Notes under the pieces: generated by a model | What the model was told of the DNA's origin: nothing | What the model saw: the letters and a program-made list of their open reading frames with translations, nothing else | Database searches by the model: none | In this document: positions 36,354 through 46,024 of the stretch, piece after piece | Layout of the letters: every line of letters begins with the position of its first letter | How positions within the stretch are numbered: the stretch's first letter is position 1 | From: Roseofilum halophilum BLCC-M91 | GTDB lineage: Bacteria; Cyanobacteriota; Cyanobacteriia; Cyanobacteriales; Desertifilaceae | Direction: 5' to 3' | Assembly (NCBI RefSeq): GCF_030068445.1 | Contig: NZ_JAQPOK010000090.1 | Span: 1-64,000, forward strand | DNA length: 64,000 nt | Program-made: the position numbers and the translations under genes

Positions 36354-37856
36354 GTGGAGACCAAACTGTTGAAGCGTAACATTCAAGTTTTTCTGGCGAT
36401 CGCCAGTTGTCTACTGGTCATCCTCTTCACCAGTGTATCCACGATGGGCCAAGATTCTCCCTCCAGCCTGAAAGTTGCCACCGAACCCACCTTTCCCCCC
36501 TTTGAAATGCAAGACCAAGGAACGGGAGAATTAACAGGATTTGATATTCAGTTAATGAAAGCCATTGGTGAAGCAGCCGAACTCAACATTGAATTTATCA
36601 CCTTACCCTTTGATGGCATTATTCCCGCGCTCCAGTCCAACACCGTGGATGCAGCCATTAGTGGCATGACGATCACCGCAGAGAGGGCCCAAACCGTATC
36701 CTTTTCTCGCCCCTATTTTAAGGCCGGTTTAGCGATCGCCGTCCAAGACAATAACACCAACATTCAAAGTTTTGCCGATCTAGAAGGCAAACGCATCGCC
36801 GTTCAAATTGGCACAACCGGCGCACAAGAAGCCAGCACCATCGAAGGCGCAACCGTCAGTTCCTTTGATTCCGCCTCTTTAGCCCTACAAGAGCTAATTA
36901 ATGGCAAAGTCGATGCAGTAGTCAATGATGGCCCAGTAACCTTATATGCCATCAAAGAAGCCGGATTACAAGGCGTAAAAGTTGTAGGCGAATTAGTCAC
37001 CGAAGAATATTATGGCATTGCCTTGCCGAAAGACTCCCCTTATTTAGATGACATTAACAATGCCCTAGGATTACTGATTCAAAATGGGGGCTATCGCGAG
37101 GTCTATCAAACGTGGTTTGCGGGCGAACCCCCCGAATTGCCCCTGGTTCCCCCTTCCTTAGAAACCGCACAAGTGATAAGTTTCGATTGGGGAAAACTGT
37201 TTGCCAACTTACTTCAAGGTTCAACCATTACCTTACTGCTCACGGCTCTGGCTTTTACCTTCGGGTTAATCGGGGGCACAGCCGTGGCGATCGCCCTCAT
37301 TTCCCCCTACAAACCCCTGCGCCTCATCTGCCGCATCTATGTAGACTTCTTCCGGGGAACCCCCATGTTAGTGCAACTGTTTATGATCTACTTTGGTCTT
37401 CCCGGTTTATTCCGAGAATTAGGTCTAGACTTCAGTTTCGATCGCTTCCCCGCAGCCGTCTTAGCCCTAAGCTTAAATAGTGCCGCCTACCTCGCCGAAA
37501 TCATGCGCGGGGGCATTGAATCCATTGATAAAGGTCAATGGGAAGCCAGTCAATCCCTAGGCATGAGTCCCCTACAAACCATGCAAGATGTCATTTTTCC
37601 CCAAGCCTTACGGCGCATGTTACCGCCTTTGGGCAACGAATTTATTACCTTAGTCAAAGATACCAGTTTAGTCGCCGTAATTGGCTTTGAGGAACTCTTC
37701 CGCCAAGGTCAACTCATGGTGGCAACCACCTATCGCTCCTTTGAAATTTATTTAGCCGTAGCTTTAATGTATCTGGTCTTAACCACCCTATCTTCCTTTG
37801 GATTTAAGTGGCTAGAAGCCAGGATGAATCCCTTACAGCGCCGGAAAGCTGCTTAA
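36354..37856 (+). CDS. Fused solute-binding/permease protein of polar amino-acid ABC importer (GlnH-GlnP)
   Basis: The protein has 500 aa and GTG 36354 as apparent start, with AGGAGC upstream. After an N-terminal membrane segment (VFLAIASCLLVILFTSV), residues 40-265 form a type-2 periplasmic binding domain (KVATEPTFPPFEMQDQ, GFDIQLMKAIGE, DAAISGMTITAERA). Residues 285-490 are the permease (GSTITLLLTALAFTFGLIGG, FFRGTPMLVQLFMIYFGLPG). Its ATPase-coupling loop is QSLGMSPLQTMQDVIFPQAL. Fusion of binder and permease is known in this importer class. The partner ATPase is the divergent glnQ. Confidence 0.92.
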   Translation: METKLLKRNIQVFLAIASCLLVILFTSVSTMGQDSPSSLKVATEPTFPPFEMQDQGTGELTGFDIQLMKAIGEAAELNIEFITLPFDGIIPALQSNTVDAAISGMTITAERAQTVSFSRPYFKAGLAIAVQDNNTNIQSFADLEGKRIAVQIGTTGAQEASTIEGATVSSFDSASLALQELINGKVDAVVNDGPVTLYAIKEAGLQGVKVVGELVTEEYYGIALPKDSPYLDDINNALGLLIQNGGYREVYQTWFAGEPPELPLVPPSLETAQVISFDWGKLFANLLQGSTITLLLTALAFTFGLIGGTAVAIALISPYKPLRLICRIYVDFFRGTPMLVQLFMIYFGLPGLFRELGLDFSFDRFPAAVLALSLNSAAYLAEIMRGGIESIDKGQWEASQSLGMSPLQTMQDVIFPQALRRMLPPLGNEFITLVKDTSLVAVIGFEELFRQGQLMVATTYRSFEIYLAVALMYLVLTTLSSFGFKWLEARMNPLQRRKAA

Positions 37857-37908
37857 CGCTCTGGGGAATGGGTTCTTTGCCCATCCCCAACCAAAAAAGA
37901 TCAAGAGA

Positions 37909-38715
37909 TTATCGACTACTCTCACAAGGAACCGGCCTTAAATTACTTTTATTGCCCGGAAATCCATCGGAAACCCAACCGGATACTGGAGAAAGAATGG
38001 AAACCCAAGATCGCCCCGTGCTATCTGTTCGAGCAGCAGTCGATCGCAGCCGGATCAACGTCCCTGGCACTAGAGTCTCGACCACCCTTGCCGCTTCAGT
38101 TGGTGCAGAGCGCACATTGAGACCATCATCAACTAAAGGAGTGACTCGACGACACAAGCTGGTAGTCGGTTGAGGGCGGTTCATTGGGGGACGACTCGGT
38201 ACAACGGTTGAAGAAGAATTATTACATTCTCGTAAACGGTTGTCTGAAATAAATCCAGGACGGGGTTCGAGTACCGTGCGCCATTCGTCCACCTGTTCTG
38301 TGGTTAAAACAAGCTGTTCGCCCGCCAGTATCCCCCTAACCGGTCTAGATTCGAGAGAGCGACTTTCATAAATGAATGAATTGACATTAGCACACCGGGT
38401 TACTTGTTCGACTGTGCAAGGTTTAAGATCTTCGGTACGCACAAAACCCACAGTAGGTTCACTAATGGCAATCCACCCGCCTCCTCCGTTCCCTGCGAGG
38501 GTAACGCGATCGTTGGCTTGCAGGCCGCGAATTTGACCGGACTCAAAATTACGTTCGTAGTAGATAAAGGTTCCTGTACGAGCTGCTCTACATTCTCCAA
38601 CAATGCTTTGGGCAACGTAGGAGGGGGGAGTAGAGGCGATCGCTGGCAAAGAACGACCGGGAAAATTGACCATCATTAATCCAAAAACGACTAATCCACG
38701 AATGCCATATTTCAT
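37909..38715 (-). CDS. Secreted bacterial SH3-domain protein
   Basis: The protein has 268 aa with ATG 38715. The N-terminal signal peptide (GIRGLVVFGLMMVNFPGRSL) is followed by three SH3-like modules: about 35-95 (GLQANDRVTLAGNGGGGWIA), 100-155 (RGILAGEQLVLTTEQ) and 185-265 (LNVRSAPTEAARVVETLVPG). The last two modules end in tryptophan-containing strands (SWVSILSPVSGWVSDGF). Such proteins bind cell-wall peptides or other periplasmic partners. No catalytic domain is attached. Confidence 0.85.
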   Translation of the reverse strand: MKYGIRGLVVFGLMMVNFPGRSLPAIASTPPSYVAQSIVGECRAARTGTFIYYERNFESGQIRGLQANDRVTLAGNGGGGWIAISEPTVGFVRTEDLKPCTVEQVTRCANVNSFIYESRSLESRPVRGILAGEQLVLTTEQVDEWRTVLEPRPGFISDNRLRECNNSSSTVVPSRPPMNRPQPTTSLCRRVTPLVDDGLNVRSAPTEAARVVETLVPGTLIRLRSTAARTDSTGRSWVSILSPVSGWVSDGFPGNKSNLRPVPCESSR

Positions 38716-38943
38716 ACTGTTTCACTCCTGAAGTCATAGGAATCCTGAGCAATCGATGACCCACTACGGTTCGAGTGCGATCGCGCTGCCCTTTAGTCTT
38801 TCTAGTTAAAGATATATCATCAAATTAACCTCAATCCGGTTCTTTATTCCGGAGCCAGAAGTGGTAAAGTAGAATTCAAACCATTATGGTAAATCGTTCA
38901 TCTTCGTCTTTTTCTGCCTCGCTTCAGTTATCCCAATACTGCT

Positions 38944-39468
38944 ATGAAGCTCAAATCTACAGTTACAGCCTTGATGTTGTCCTTATTGGCGGTTGGGGCA
39001 ACAGCCCAAATCAAGACAAATAAGACTCAAACCTTTGCTTGTGGCGCTTCCCGTAATGGGATTCCCACCACCTTGGCTCTCGTGCCGAGAGGGAATATTC
39101 CCATTATTCGCTGGGTTTCAGAGTATTTTACTCCGTTTGGCTATGACCCTCAAACTCGGTGCGAGCAAGTTTCTAATCGCCTACAAACTTACCAAGAACA
39201 AGGGATTGCTAATTTTATTACCACAGGCATTCAAGATGGTCTGGATGTTATTTGTGTCTCTAGTGTCTTGGGGGGGCCCTGTACAGGGCTACTCTTTACT
39301 CTCCAACCTGGAGAGAGTGCAAGCCGAGTTATTCAAGATTTGTTTGATGTGGGACAATATGGTTTAAATCCTCTATTACAAGGTTCCAATACCGATCAAG
39401 TCTATATCGATTTGAACCAACTGCTCCAGGAAGCCCCTACAGATCTAGATTCCGTGGAATCCCTTTAG
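38944..39468 (+). CDS. COP23-domain protein
   Basis: The protein has 174 aa with ATG 38944. A signal peptide (MKLKSTVTALMLSLLAVG) precedes a COP23-type domain: TFACGASRNGIPTTLALVPR, PIIRWVSEYFTPFGYDPQTR and CEQVSNRLQTYQEQG, with four Cys. The family is named after the circadian-oscillating 23-kDa membrane-associated protein of cyanobacteria. Its biochemical role is unknown. A rho-independent terminator lies 20 nt after the stop. Confidence 0.85.
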   Translation: MKLKSTVTALMLSLLAVGATAQIKTNKTQTFACGASRNGIPTTLALVPRGNIPIIRWVSEYFTPFGYDPQTRCEQVSNRLQTYQEQGIANFITTGIQDGLDVICVSSVLGGPCTGLLFTLQPGESASRVIQDLFDVGQYGLNPLLQGSNTDQVYIDLNQLLQEAPTDLDSVESL

Positions 39469-39488
39469 TTTAAGCTAAAATTCTTTCT

Positions 39489-39513
39489 AAAGAACCAAGA
39501 TTGGTTCTTTTTT
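39489..39513 (+). terminator. Rho-independent terminator after COP23 gene
   Basis: The stem AAAGAACC pairs with GGTTCTTT around loop AAGATT, and a T-rich run follows. It is correctly placed to end the COP23 transcript. Confidence 0.85.
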
Positions 39514-40201
39514 CTCTTGTTTTAAATTGATATAACTTGAATTGATCGAATTTTCTCGGTACACTAATTAAATCGACTCAACACAATTTAGCTAGTGTTG
39601 ACACTGACTTTATGTTCAGTGTTTTCTTGTCCTCACTGCTTCCTGTTCAAGGATTGCCATTACACGGGTGCTTTTTGATGCTCAAAAATAAGTTGAATAA
39701 CGGATATTTCTAGAGAATTTATTAGGAATAGATGGGATCTCTACCCAAGGTTCTTGCCTGTATTCCCAGAAAATATCAGGACTAGAATCAGTTTTTGGTA
39801 TTAATTACAACTCAAAAAAGAGAAATACTGAATCGATCAATTCCTGTTAAGTCCCGAATCCTCCGGATGATTGATTAAATCTCATGAACTATAAAAACAA
39901 CTCTATTTTTTCTCTGTCAATTCCTATCCTTGATTAGTGATTCTTTGTTGAGGACGAATTGTTTGTCTCTCTGGAACCAATCTTTTGGGTTAATGGCAGA
40001 AGTGTAAATTCAATTTTGACCTCAATTGTTGGATGAGGAGAGTCTTGTGGGTTGACATTTGGGGCATCAATTTCTAAAAATGGGTGACACCCCTATACCC
40101 ATAAACGCTATTATATGGTATGGGGAGTGCGTTTCGGTAAACCCAACCCACTCAAACAGAGGTGGGATAACCGTAATTCATAGATTTGGAGTGGATTGAC
40201 G
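39514..40201. other. Long AT-rich intergenic region with no supported gene
   Basis: I see no coding frame of useful length in these roughly 690 nt. A second hairpin (ACACTGA at 39601-39607 with TCAGTGT at 39616-39622, then TTTTC) could be another terminator. The last 100 nt presumably carry the promoter of the twin-protease gene. No tRNA or inverted-repeat mobile element was recognised. Confidence 0.5.
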
Positions 40202-42643
40202 ATGCAACGCCTCATCCTATTATTGGTGGCTGGTCTGAGTAGTATATCGGTGGGCTTATCCTTAAAATTACTTCACAATCAAGTGTCTTATCCTCACTGC
40301 CAAATTGCCTCTGCCTCTATAGATTTATCTTATACCGAGCTAAAAAATATTGCAGAAGCGATTACAGTAAAAGTGAAAACAGGCACGACGGGCGGATCGG
40401 GAACCTTAATTCACCGAGAAGGCAGAATCTATACTGTCCTCACAACGGCCCATGTCATTGCTACGGGAGAGTCTTATCATATAGAAACGCCAGATGGTCA
40501 AATCTATAGAGCAACTCGGATTAAGGATTTAGTGATTGAAGATCGAGACATACAACTGTTGCAATTTCAAGCGGATCAAAAGTATCAAATTGCTCAATTC
40601 GGATCGTCCCATGTTTTAACGGCAAAGGAAAAAGTAGTGGCGGCGGGATTTGCTGACGATATTCCGGGCTTAAATTTAACGAAAGGAGAGATAACACTGC
40701 TCCCAGACCAATCCCTGCAACAGGGGTATCAAATCGGATATAGCAATGATATTTACAAAGGGATGAGTGGGGGGCCGATCCTAAATTTGCAGGGAGAAGT
40801 GATTAGTATTAATGGGATGATGGCTTACCCTCTGTGGGGTAATCCCTATGTATTTGAAGATGGGTCGCGACCGGATAGTGGCTTACAAAATCGAATGCGA
40901 GAAGTAGCTTGGGGTATTCCCATACACCATATTGCAGAAGTGGTTCCTGAATGGGTGAATCTGAATTTAGTCCATCAGGTGGATGCGATCGCCCAACAAA
41001 CAACGGTTTTAATTGCCAATTCTAAAAGTACCGGCTCTGGGGTGATTGTAGCTCAGAATGATTCAACCTATTATGTCTTAACCGCCGAGCATGTGATTCG
41101 CAACCCCAGTAACTACAAGATTGTCACGCCAGATGGTCAGTGTTATTCCATGGAGTTAGACAAAGTACAACCCCTAGAAGGGGTTGATTTAGCTATTGTG
41201 GAATTTGAAAGCCATACCCCTTATCAAGTGGCGACTTTAGCTGATTATGATTGGCGTAGCTCGGAGGATTTAAATTATGTCTTTGTTTCAGGTTGGCCGG
41301 TTTCTACTCCTCACGGCTCTGCTCATCCTCCCACCCGTCTATTAACGAGTGGACGATTACTCAGTCAGGACTCACAGATTCAAAGCGCTCTAGAGGTAAC
41401 CCAAAGACAACGGGGAATTGAGTCCTTATCTCTCACCTATGGCTATGAGATGGTGTACTCGAATCTCACTGCTCCGGGAATGAGTGGGGGATTAATCTTA
41501 GACACTCAAGGTCATGTGATTGGCGTTCATGGTCGCGGTTCAGGGGAAATTAAAGAAGACGATCGGGGAGAAATTCGCCCCCTAAAACTCGGTTATGGGT
41601 TGGGAATCCCCATGCAAACCTTTTTACAGTTAGCTTCTTCCGTGGGGATCGATCGCGCCTGGCTAGATGTTGATTCTATGCCGCCCCCCCAGTTACACGC
41701 CACGGAACTCAAGCAAATTCAAGTTTCTCTGTTGCGACATTTGGACACGCCCGAAAGTAGTACGAATGAGATCGCCTGGTTTAATTATGGCATTAGTCTT
41801 TGGCAATTAGAGCAGTATGAAGAGGCAATGCTGGCCTTTAATTGGGCGATTCAACAGGATCAATCTTTCTATCAAGCTTGGTATGGTTTGGGAATGATGT
41901 TGCGGTTTCAGAAGCGTTACAATGAAGCCTTAGCTGCATTTGAAGAGGCGATCGCCGAAAGTGAAGGACGCTTTGCTCCCGCTTGGCGGGCGCGGGCTGA
42001 AGAGTTCGTCTGGTTAAATCGCTATGATGAGGCTCTGCAATCGGTGGAACAGGCTATTACTTTAGTGCCTAATGATATCCATCTGCAAGAACTCCAAGGT
42101 CATTTGTTACAACGACTCCAGCGCTATTCAGAGGCCATTCGGGTGTATCAAGAGGCTCTGAAGTTATGGAAGCAAGATCGAGGGGTTGCCCTGTCCGTTC
42201 AGATTACCGATCACGAAGGCGTGGAACGTGAGGTTCTTTGGGATCGTGCTTCTGCCTTAAGTTTACCGGAAAATCTGGCCATTTTGTATGAAAATCGCGG
42301 AGATGTTAGAGGGGCAGTCACCGCCAAATTAGGGGTGATTTCCCATGGAGAGTCTCAGAACTCAGCCTTGAAGTTCAATTTAGCTTTGGCTTATCTGAAT
42401 CGAGGCAATCGCTTTGCTGGAGAAGAACAATGGCAACAGGCGATCGCCGATTATAGTCGAGCGCTGGAACTCGAACCGGAAAATGCGTTTACCTACGGAA
42501 ACCGGGGGTTAGCCCGGTCTCGCATTGGAGATCGGGAAGGGGCGATCGCCGATTTTCAACAAGCGGCTGAACTTTTTGATACACAAGCAGATGTAACCAA
42601 TTTTCAACGCGCCCTGGAAGCTTTGAAGCAGTTGGGGAGTTAA
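40202..42643 (+). CDS. Twin trypsin-like protease domains fused to TPR repeats
   Basis: The protein has 813 aa, using ATG 40202 over a TTG six nt upstream. A signal or anchor helix (LILLLVAGLSSISVGLSL) is followed by protease domain 1 (about 45-245; His in TVLTTAHVIA, Asp in EDRDIQLLQF, Ser in KGMSGGPIL). Protease domain 2 spans about 255-475 (His in VLTAEHVIRN, Asp in EGVDLAIVEF, Ser in GMSGGLILD). Both triads are complete. The C-terminal 300 residues are TPRs (NYGISLWQLEQYEEAMLAF, YGLGMMLRFQKRYNEALAAF, ADYSRALELEPENAFTYGN). It is likely a periplasmic protease that recognises partners through its TPRs. The substrate is unknown. Confidence 0.88.
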   Translation: MQRLILLLVAGLSSISVGLSLKLLHNQVSYPHCQIASASIDLSYTELKNIAEAITVKVKTGTTGGSGTLIHREGRIYTVLTTAHVIATGESYHIETPDGQIYRATRIKDLVIEDRDIQLLQFQADQKYQIAQFGSSHVLTAKEKVVAAGFADDIPGLNLTKGEITLLPDQSLQQGYQIGYSNDIYKGMSGGPILNLQGEVISINGMMAYPLWGNPYVFEDGSRPDSGLQNRMREVAWGIPIHHIAEVVPEWVNLNLVHQVDAIAQQTTVLIANSKSTGSGVIVAQNDSTYYVLTAEHVIRNPSNYKIVTPDGQCYSMELDKVQPLEGVDLAIVEFESHTPYQVATLADYDWRSSEDLNYVFVSGWPVSTPHGSAHPPTRLLTSGRLLSQDSQIQSALEVTQRQRGIESLSLTYGYEMVYSNLTAPGMSGGLILDTQGHVIGVHGRGSGEIKEDDRGEIRPLKLGYGLGIPMQTFLQLASSVGIDRAWLDVDSMPPPQLHATELKQIQVSLLRHLDTPESSTNEIAWFNYGISLWQLEQYEEAMLAFNWAIQQDQSFYQAWYGLGMMLRFQKRYNEALAAFEEAIAESEGRFAPAWRARAEEFVWLNRYDEALQSVEQAITLVPNDIHLQELQGHLLQRLQRYSEAIRVYQEALKLWKQDRGVALSVQITDHEGVEREVLWDRASALSLPENLAILYENRGDVRGAVTAKLGVISHGESQNSALKFNLALAYLNRGNRFAGEEQWQQAIADYSRALELEPENAFTYGNRGLARSRIGDREGAIADFQQAAELFDTQADVTNFQRALEALKQLGS

Positions 42644-42661
42644 CTAATCTGAATTTTGATT

Positions 42662-43306
42662 TCAACTTGGCGATCGCCAGGAATTCCTCCAAATCTTAGC
42701 CGCAGCTAAAGGTTGGGGATTCTTAACACATTCTGCTAAAAAAGTGAGGTCAATCTCTGAAAGAAACTCACTGTTACCAATCCGTTCATAACCATAATTG
42801 GATTCTGATTCCACCGGAAGATTGGAACGCAAATGATAGACTAAAATCTCGCCATTTTGCCAAAACCAGACTTCAGACACTTGCAAGCGACGATACACCT
42901 CTAATTTATTAATTCCACCATGGGTAACCACCACTTCAATCGCTAAATCGGGAACCTCCTTATCTGTGCCAAAACAGTATCCCTCATCCGCTTCTAGTCC
43001 CGCTCGCTGTTCCTCCTGTTTCAAGGTAGTGGAGCCAAAGGGAAAATATTCGATATCGGCTTCTAAAAAGTAAAGTTCTAGTAAATTGCCAATGCGAGTT
43101 TTTTCCGTTTCATGGCGACGAGAGGTGGACATGATTTCTAAAACTCCATCTAAATAAGTAACCCGATAACCGCCATTGTCTCCAATGATATTGAGCAAGC
43201 TTTCATAGTATTCCCAAGTGGCGCTATTGGTCAAATAGCGGTCTTCTGAATCCTGGTGAGATAAAGGAGGTTGAGGAAATAGAGTGTTGAGTTTTAGGTC
43301 TAGCAT
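42662..43306 (-). CDS. Uma2 family (DUF820) putative endonuclease
   Basis: The protein has 214 aa with ATG 43306. It belongs to a different Uma2 subgroup from the other two in the window. Blocks are YLDGVLEIMSTSRRHETEKT, EADEGYCFGT, VPDLAIEVVVTHGGINKLEV (Asp and Glu of the predicted nuclease centre) and RRLQVSEVWFWQNGEILVYH. The function is unproven in vivo. It is convergent with the protease gene. AT-rich AATTAAAAATTAAA sequence directly precedes its start. Confidence 0.85.
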   Translation of the reverse strand: MLDLKLNTLFPQPPLSHQDSEDRYLTNSATWEYYESLLNIIGDNGGYRVTYLDGVLEIMSTSRRHETEKTRIGNLLELYFLEADIEYFPFGSTTLKQEEQRAGLEADEGYCFGTDKEVPDLAIEVVVTHGGINKLEVYRRLQVSEVWFWQNGEILVYHLRSNLPVESESNYGYERIGNSEFLSEIDLTFLAECVKNPQPLAAAKIWRNSWRSPS

Positions 43307-43498
43307 AATTCAATTAAAAATTAAAGATTAAACATGCATACTTTAGCTATAATTTATCACAAACAGATAAAGAGCGACAAAGAAAGGAGCATATCTCGAT
43401 CTTCGCTGAGGATCTCCTTGTCCCCCTGTCTCCCCTCTTTGCGGGATTTCCAAGTCACTCTACAATCTAAGATATTGGGCGATGGAGAAACTAAGATT

Positions 43499-44902
43499 AT
43501 GACGCAAGATGCAGCCAAGACTCGGATTGAAACCGATAGTATGGGGGAAATTGAGGTGCGGAGCGATCGCTATTGGGGAGCGCAAACCCAGCGATCGCTC
43601 AAATATTTCTCGATTGGTCACAATTTTATCCCTCAAGAGGTAATTGTGGCCTTTGCCATCTTGAAAAAAGCCGCCGCGATCGCCAATCAGGAATTGGGTA
43701 AGCTGCCAGAGGATAAGGCCAAATTAATTACTCAAGCCGCCGATGAAATTATTGCCAGTAAACTCGACGATCATTTTCCCCTGCGCGTGTGGATGACGGG
43801 AAGTGGGACGCAGTGCAACATGAATGTCAATGAGGTGATTGCCAATCGGGCGATCGCCTTTGCTGGGGGAAAACTCGGAAGCAAAACCCCCATCCATCCC
43901 AACGATCATGTCAATATGTCCCAGTCCTCCAATGATACCTTTCCCACCGCCATGCATATTGCCGCAGTGTTGGCACTTCATCAGCACCTGATTCCGAAGG
44001 TAACCAAAATGCGGGATGCTCTGCAACAGAAATCAGAGGAGTTTGCCCAGATTGTCAAAATTGGCCGCACCCATCTCCAAGATGCCGTTCCCCTCACCCT
44101 CGGTCAAGAGTTTTCGGGTTATGTAGCCCAATTAACCGCAGACTTGAAGCGCATCGAACAAACCCTACCCGATTTGTATGAATTAGCACTGGGAGGAACC
44201 GCCGTCGGTACGGGGTTAAATGCACCCAAAGGCTTTGCCCAATTGGTGGCGCGAAAAATTCACCATTTAACCGGCTATCCCTTTATTTCTGCGCCCAATA
44301 AATTTGCGGTAATTGCGGCCCATGATGCCATTATTATGGCCAGTGGAGCCTTAAAAACCTTAGCTTGTTCCTTGATGAAAATTGCCAATGATATTCGCTT
44401 TTTAGGGAGCGGGCCGCGCTGTGGTTTAGGAGAGTTAATTTTACCAGAAAATGAACCGGGTTCTTCGATTATGCCGGGTAAGGTCAATCCCACCCAATGC
44501 GAGGCTATGACGATGGTTGCGGCTCAGGTCATCGGCTATGATACGGCCATTAGTATTGCCGGTTCCCAAGGTCATTTTGAGCTGAATGTTTTTAAGCCAA
44601 TGATGATTTTTAATCTGTTGGAATCCATGACCTTATTGGGTGATACTTGCAATAATTTTACTGATTTTCTGTTAGATGGACTGCAAGCAAATCAGAAAAA
44701 AATTAATACTTATCTGAACGAGTCGTTAATGTTAGTGACCGCTCTGAGTCCGGCGATCGGCTATGATAATGCAGCGAAAGTCGCCCATTATGCCCTAGAA
44801 AAAGACTTAACCCTGAAACAAGCCTGTTTGGAATTGGGCTATATTTCCGCCGAAGAATTCGATCGCATTGTCGTAGCCGAAAATATGGTTTATCCCCAGT
44901 AA
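43499..44902 (+). CDS. fumC: Fumarate hydratase class II
   Basis: The protein has 467 aa. ATG 43499 matches the family N-terminus ([20 protein letters not shown]). A longer open frame upstream, from 43334, has no conservation. Signature blocks are present: [53 protein letters not shown] (catalytic His region) and the SS loop [13 protein letters not shown] with the catalytic Ser. It interconverts fumarate and malate and is fully soluble. It stands alone. Confidence 0.95.
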   Translation: MTQDAAKTRIETDSMGEIEVRSDRYWGAQTQRSLKYFSIGHNFIPQEVIVAFAILKKAAAIANQELGKLPEDKAKLITQAADEIIASKLDDHFPLRVWMTGSGTQCNMNVNEVIANRAIAFAGGKLGSKTPIHPNDHVNMSQSSNDTFPTAMHIAAVLALHQHLIPKVTKMRDALQQKSEEFAQIVKIGRTHLQDAVPLTLGQEFSGYVAQLTADLKRIEQTLPDLYELALGGTAVGTGLNAPKGFAQLVARKIHHLTGYPFISAPNKFAVIAAHDAIIMASGALKTLACSLMKIANDIRFLGSGPRCGLGELILPENEPGSSIMPGKVNPTQCEAMTMVAAQVIGYDTAISIAGSQGHFELNVFKPMMIFNLLESMTLLGDTCNNFTDFLLDGLQANQKKINTYLNESLMLVTALSPAIGYDNAAKVAHYALEKDLTLKQACLELGYISAEEFDRIVVAENMVYPQ

Positions 44903-44967
44903 TACCAGATCAATGCTTCCCTGCGATCGCCAAAATCCGAGCATTTCCCCCCGAACAACAGCATCAA

Positions 44968-45129
44968 GTGATTGAATTCATTGAACGCTTGGAAGGGCGA
45001 TCGCAGCAACCCCCCGAAAACACCAGCCCCGATCCTAGCTTGGACAAAGAGCAAGCGTTTTTTGAGCTGGCTGGCCTGTGGGAAAATAAAGAGATAACCT
45101 CTGAATCCTTGCGTCTACAAGCCTGGTAA
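44968..45129 (+). pseudogene. Orphan antitoxin remnant (DUF2281/VapB-like)
   Basis: The frame encodes VIEFIERLEGRSQQPPENTS, an acidic linker, then QAFFELAGLWENKEITSESL and RLQAW. Both halves resemble small cyanobacterial antitoxins that pair with PIN toxins. In-frame sequence continues upstream as AIAKIRAFPPEQQHQ without an ATG. An ATG in another frame at 44912 would restore it with a one-base shift. No PIN toxin gene follows. It is probably a decayed antitoxin. Confidence 0.5.
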
Positions 45130-45161
45130 TGCACGATAATCAAAACCAACGAGAATAAAAT

Positions 45162-45263
45162 ATGGTTTTCTTAATTGAACTCAAAACCTTAACCATATGG
45201 ATGACCAATAATAATGGAACCCGATTTGTAACCCTAGTCCCCGACAAAGGAGAAAATCAATGA
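45162..45263 (+). CDS. Short ORF overlapping the DUF4926 gene
   Basis: The 33-codon frame (MVFLIELKTLTIWMTNNN start) ends in an ATGA overlap with the next gene. The overlap suggests translational coupling, which supports real translation. There is no recognisable domain. It may be a leader-type ORF or a relic. Confidence 0.3.
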   Translation: MVFLIELKTLTIWMTNNNGTRFVTLVPDKGENQ

Positions 45264-45583
45264 AAACTCAACATCCTTTATTTTCCCAAGTTGCCCTCAC
45301 TGAAGACTTGCCCCAATATCAGCTAAAACAAGGCGATACTGCCACCATTGTTGAACATTATCCCATGCCAGAATCCCAAGAAGATGGGTATAGTTTAGAA
45401 GGGTTTGATGTTCCGGAAATCACCATTGAAGTAAGGGCTTCACAGATTATACTCTTGAGTGACTATTTGAGAGAAGAAGCGATTTTAAGTAAATTTCGCA
45501 ATCTGTCAGAACAGCGACAACAACAACTAGAAGAATACCTTGATTTTCTTTTGCAAAAAGACCAAACGACTCCGGTGAGTTAA
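45260..45583 (+). CDS. DUF4926-like protein with antitoxin-like C-terminus
   Basis: The protein has 107 aa with ATG 45260 and AAAGGAGAA upstream. Residues 8-70 resemble DUF4926 (VALTEDLPQYQLKQGDTATI, then VEHYPMPESQEDGYSLEGFD). This small SH3-like domain is common in cyanobacterial toxin-antitoxin neighbourhoods. Residues 78-100 (ILSKFRNLSEQRQQQLEEYL) resemble the DUF2281 helix found in small antitoxins. It may therefore be a fused adaptor or antitoxin. No toxin gene is adjacent. Confidence 0.6.
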   Translation: MKTQHPLFSQVALTEDLPQYQLKQGDTATIVEHYPMPESQEDGYSLEGFDVPEITIEVRASQIILLSDYLREEAILSKFRNLSEQRQQQLEEYLDFLLQKDQTTPVS

Positions 45584-45627
45584 GAAGTGCGATCGCCAAG
45601 AGACGCGGAGGAACCCGGATTTCTCAA

Positions 45628-45741
45628 TCAGGCAGAAGGATCTTGTACTAAATTCGCGATCGCTTCTCCTAATCGCGTAATATAATGAGTTGTTCTTTGA
45701 TGGTCATCGCTGTACCACTTTCGGATTAATGTACTCATCAT
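45628..45741 (-). CDS. Small ORF of unknown function
   Basis: The 37-aa frame (MMSTLIRKWYSDDHQRTTHY, then ITRLGEAIANLVQDPSA) reads like the C-terminus of a protein, not chance. Its start overlaps, in another frame, a duplicated copy of the DRLYDEYI-coding segment from 46055-46079. It is likely a remnant beside the AbrB gene. Confidence 0.3.
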   Translation of the reverse strand: MMSTLIRKWYSDDHQRTTHYITRLGEAIANLVQDPSA

Positions 45742-45784
45742 ACAAGCGATCGCCGATTCCCAGATAAGTGTCGTAAACGCGATC

Positions 45785-46024
45785 CTAAATTTTGGCCGGT
45801 TCTAAGTAAACTTTACCATCAGGAGAAATGGCAAAATGGATGGAGTCACCCGGTTTGAGTTGCAACCAGTCGATAATTTCGGGGGGTAGGGCAATTTCCC
45901 CAGAAGGAGTGATTTGAGTGAATGCCATTTCTTTTTTAATCTGCTCAGTTTTGGCAGCAATTTTAGCTTTCCTGCTCTCGGAAAAATGTGCAGTGAGCTG
46001 AGAAAATTTGTGATGACCGGTCAT
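45785..46024 (-). CDS. AbrB/MazE-type antitoxin-like DNA-binding protein
   Basis: The protein has 79 aa with ATG 46024. Residues 33-79 form a SpoVT/AbrB swapped-hairpin domain (MAFTQITPSGEIALPPEIID, WLQLKPGDSIHFAISPDG). Residues 1-32 are a basic helix (SRKAKIAAKTEQIKKE). The start overlaps the stop of the upstream small gene by the ATGA arrangement, so they are coupled. The usual PIN or MazF toxin is not seen. It could regulate its own operon or be an orphan antitoxin. Confidence 0.7.
   Translation of the reverse strand: MTGHHKFSQLTAHFSESRKAKIAAKTEQIKKEMAFTQITPSGEIALPPEIIDWLQLKPGDSIHFAISPDGKVYLEPAKI

Noticed and set aside
37865-37895. Terminator after the GlnH-GlnP fusion
   Set aside because: GGGGAATGGG and CCCATCCCC can pair imperfectly, but no T-run follows on either strand, so it was not called.
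43334-43498. Longer N-terminus for fumarase
   Set aside because: The first 55 codons show no fumarase similarity and include low-complexity Ser/Leu. The conserved N-terminus begins at ATG 43499.
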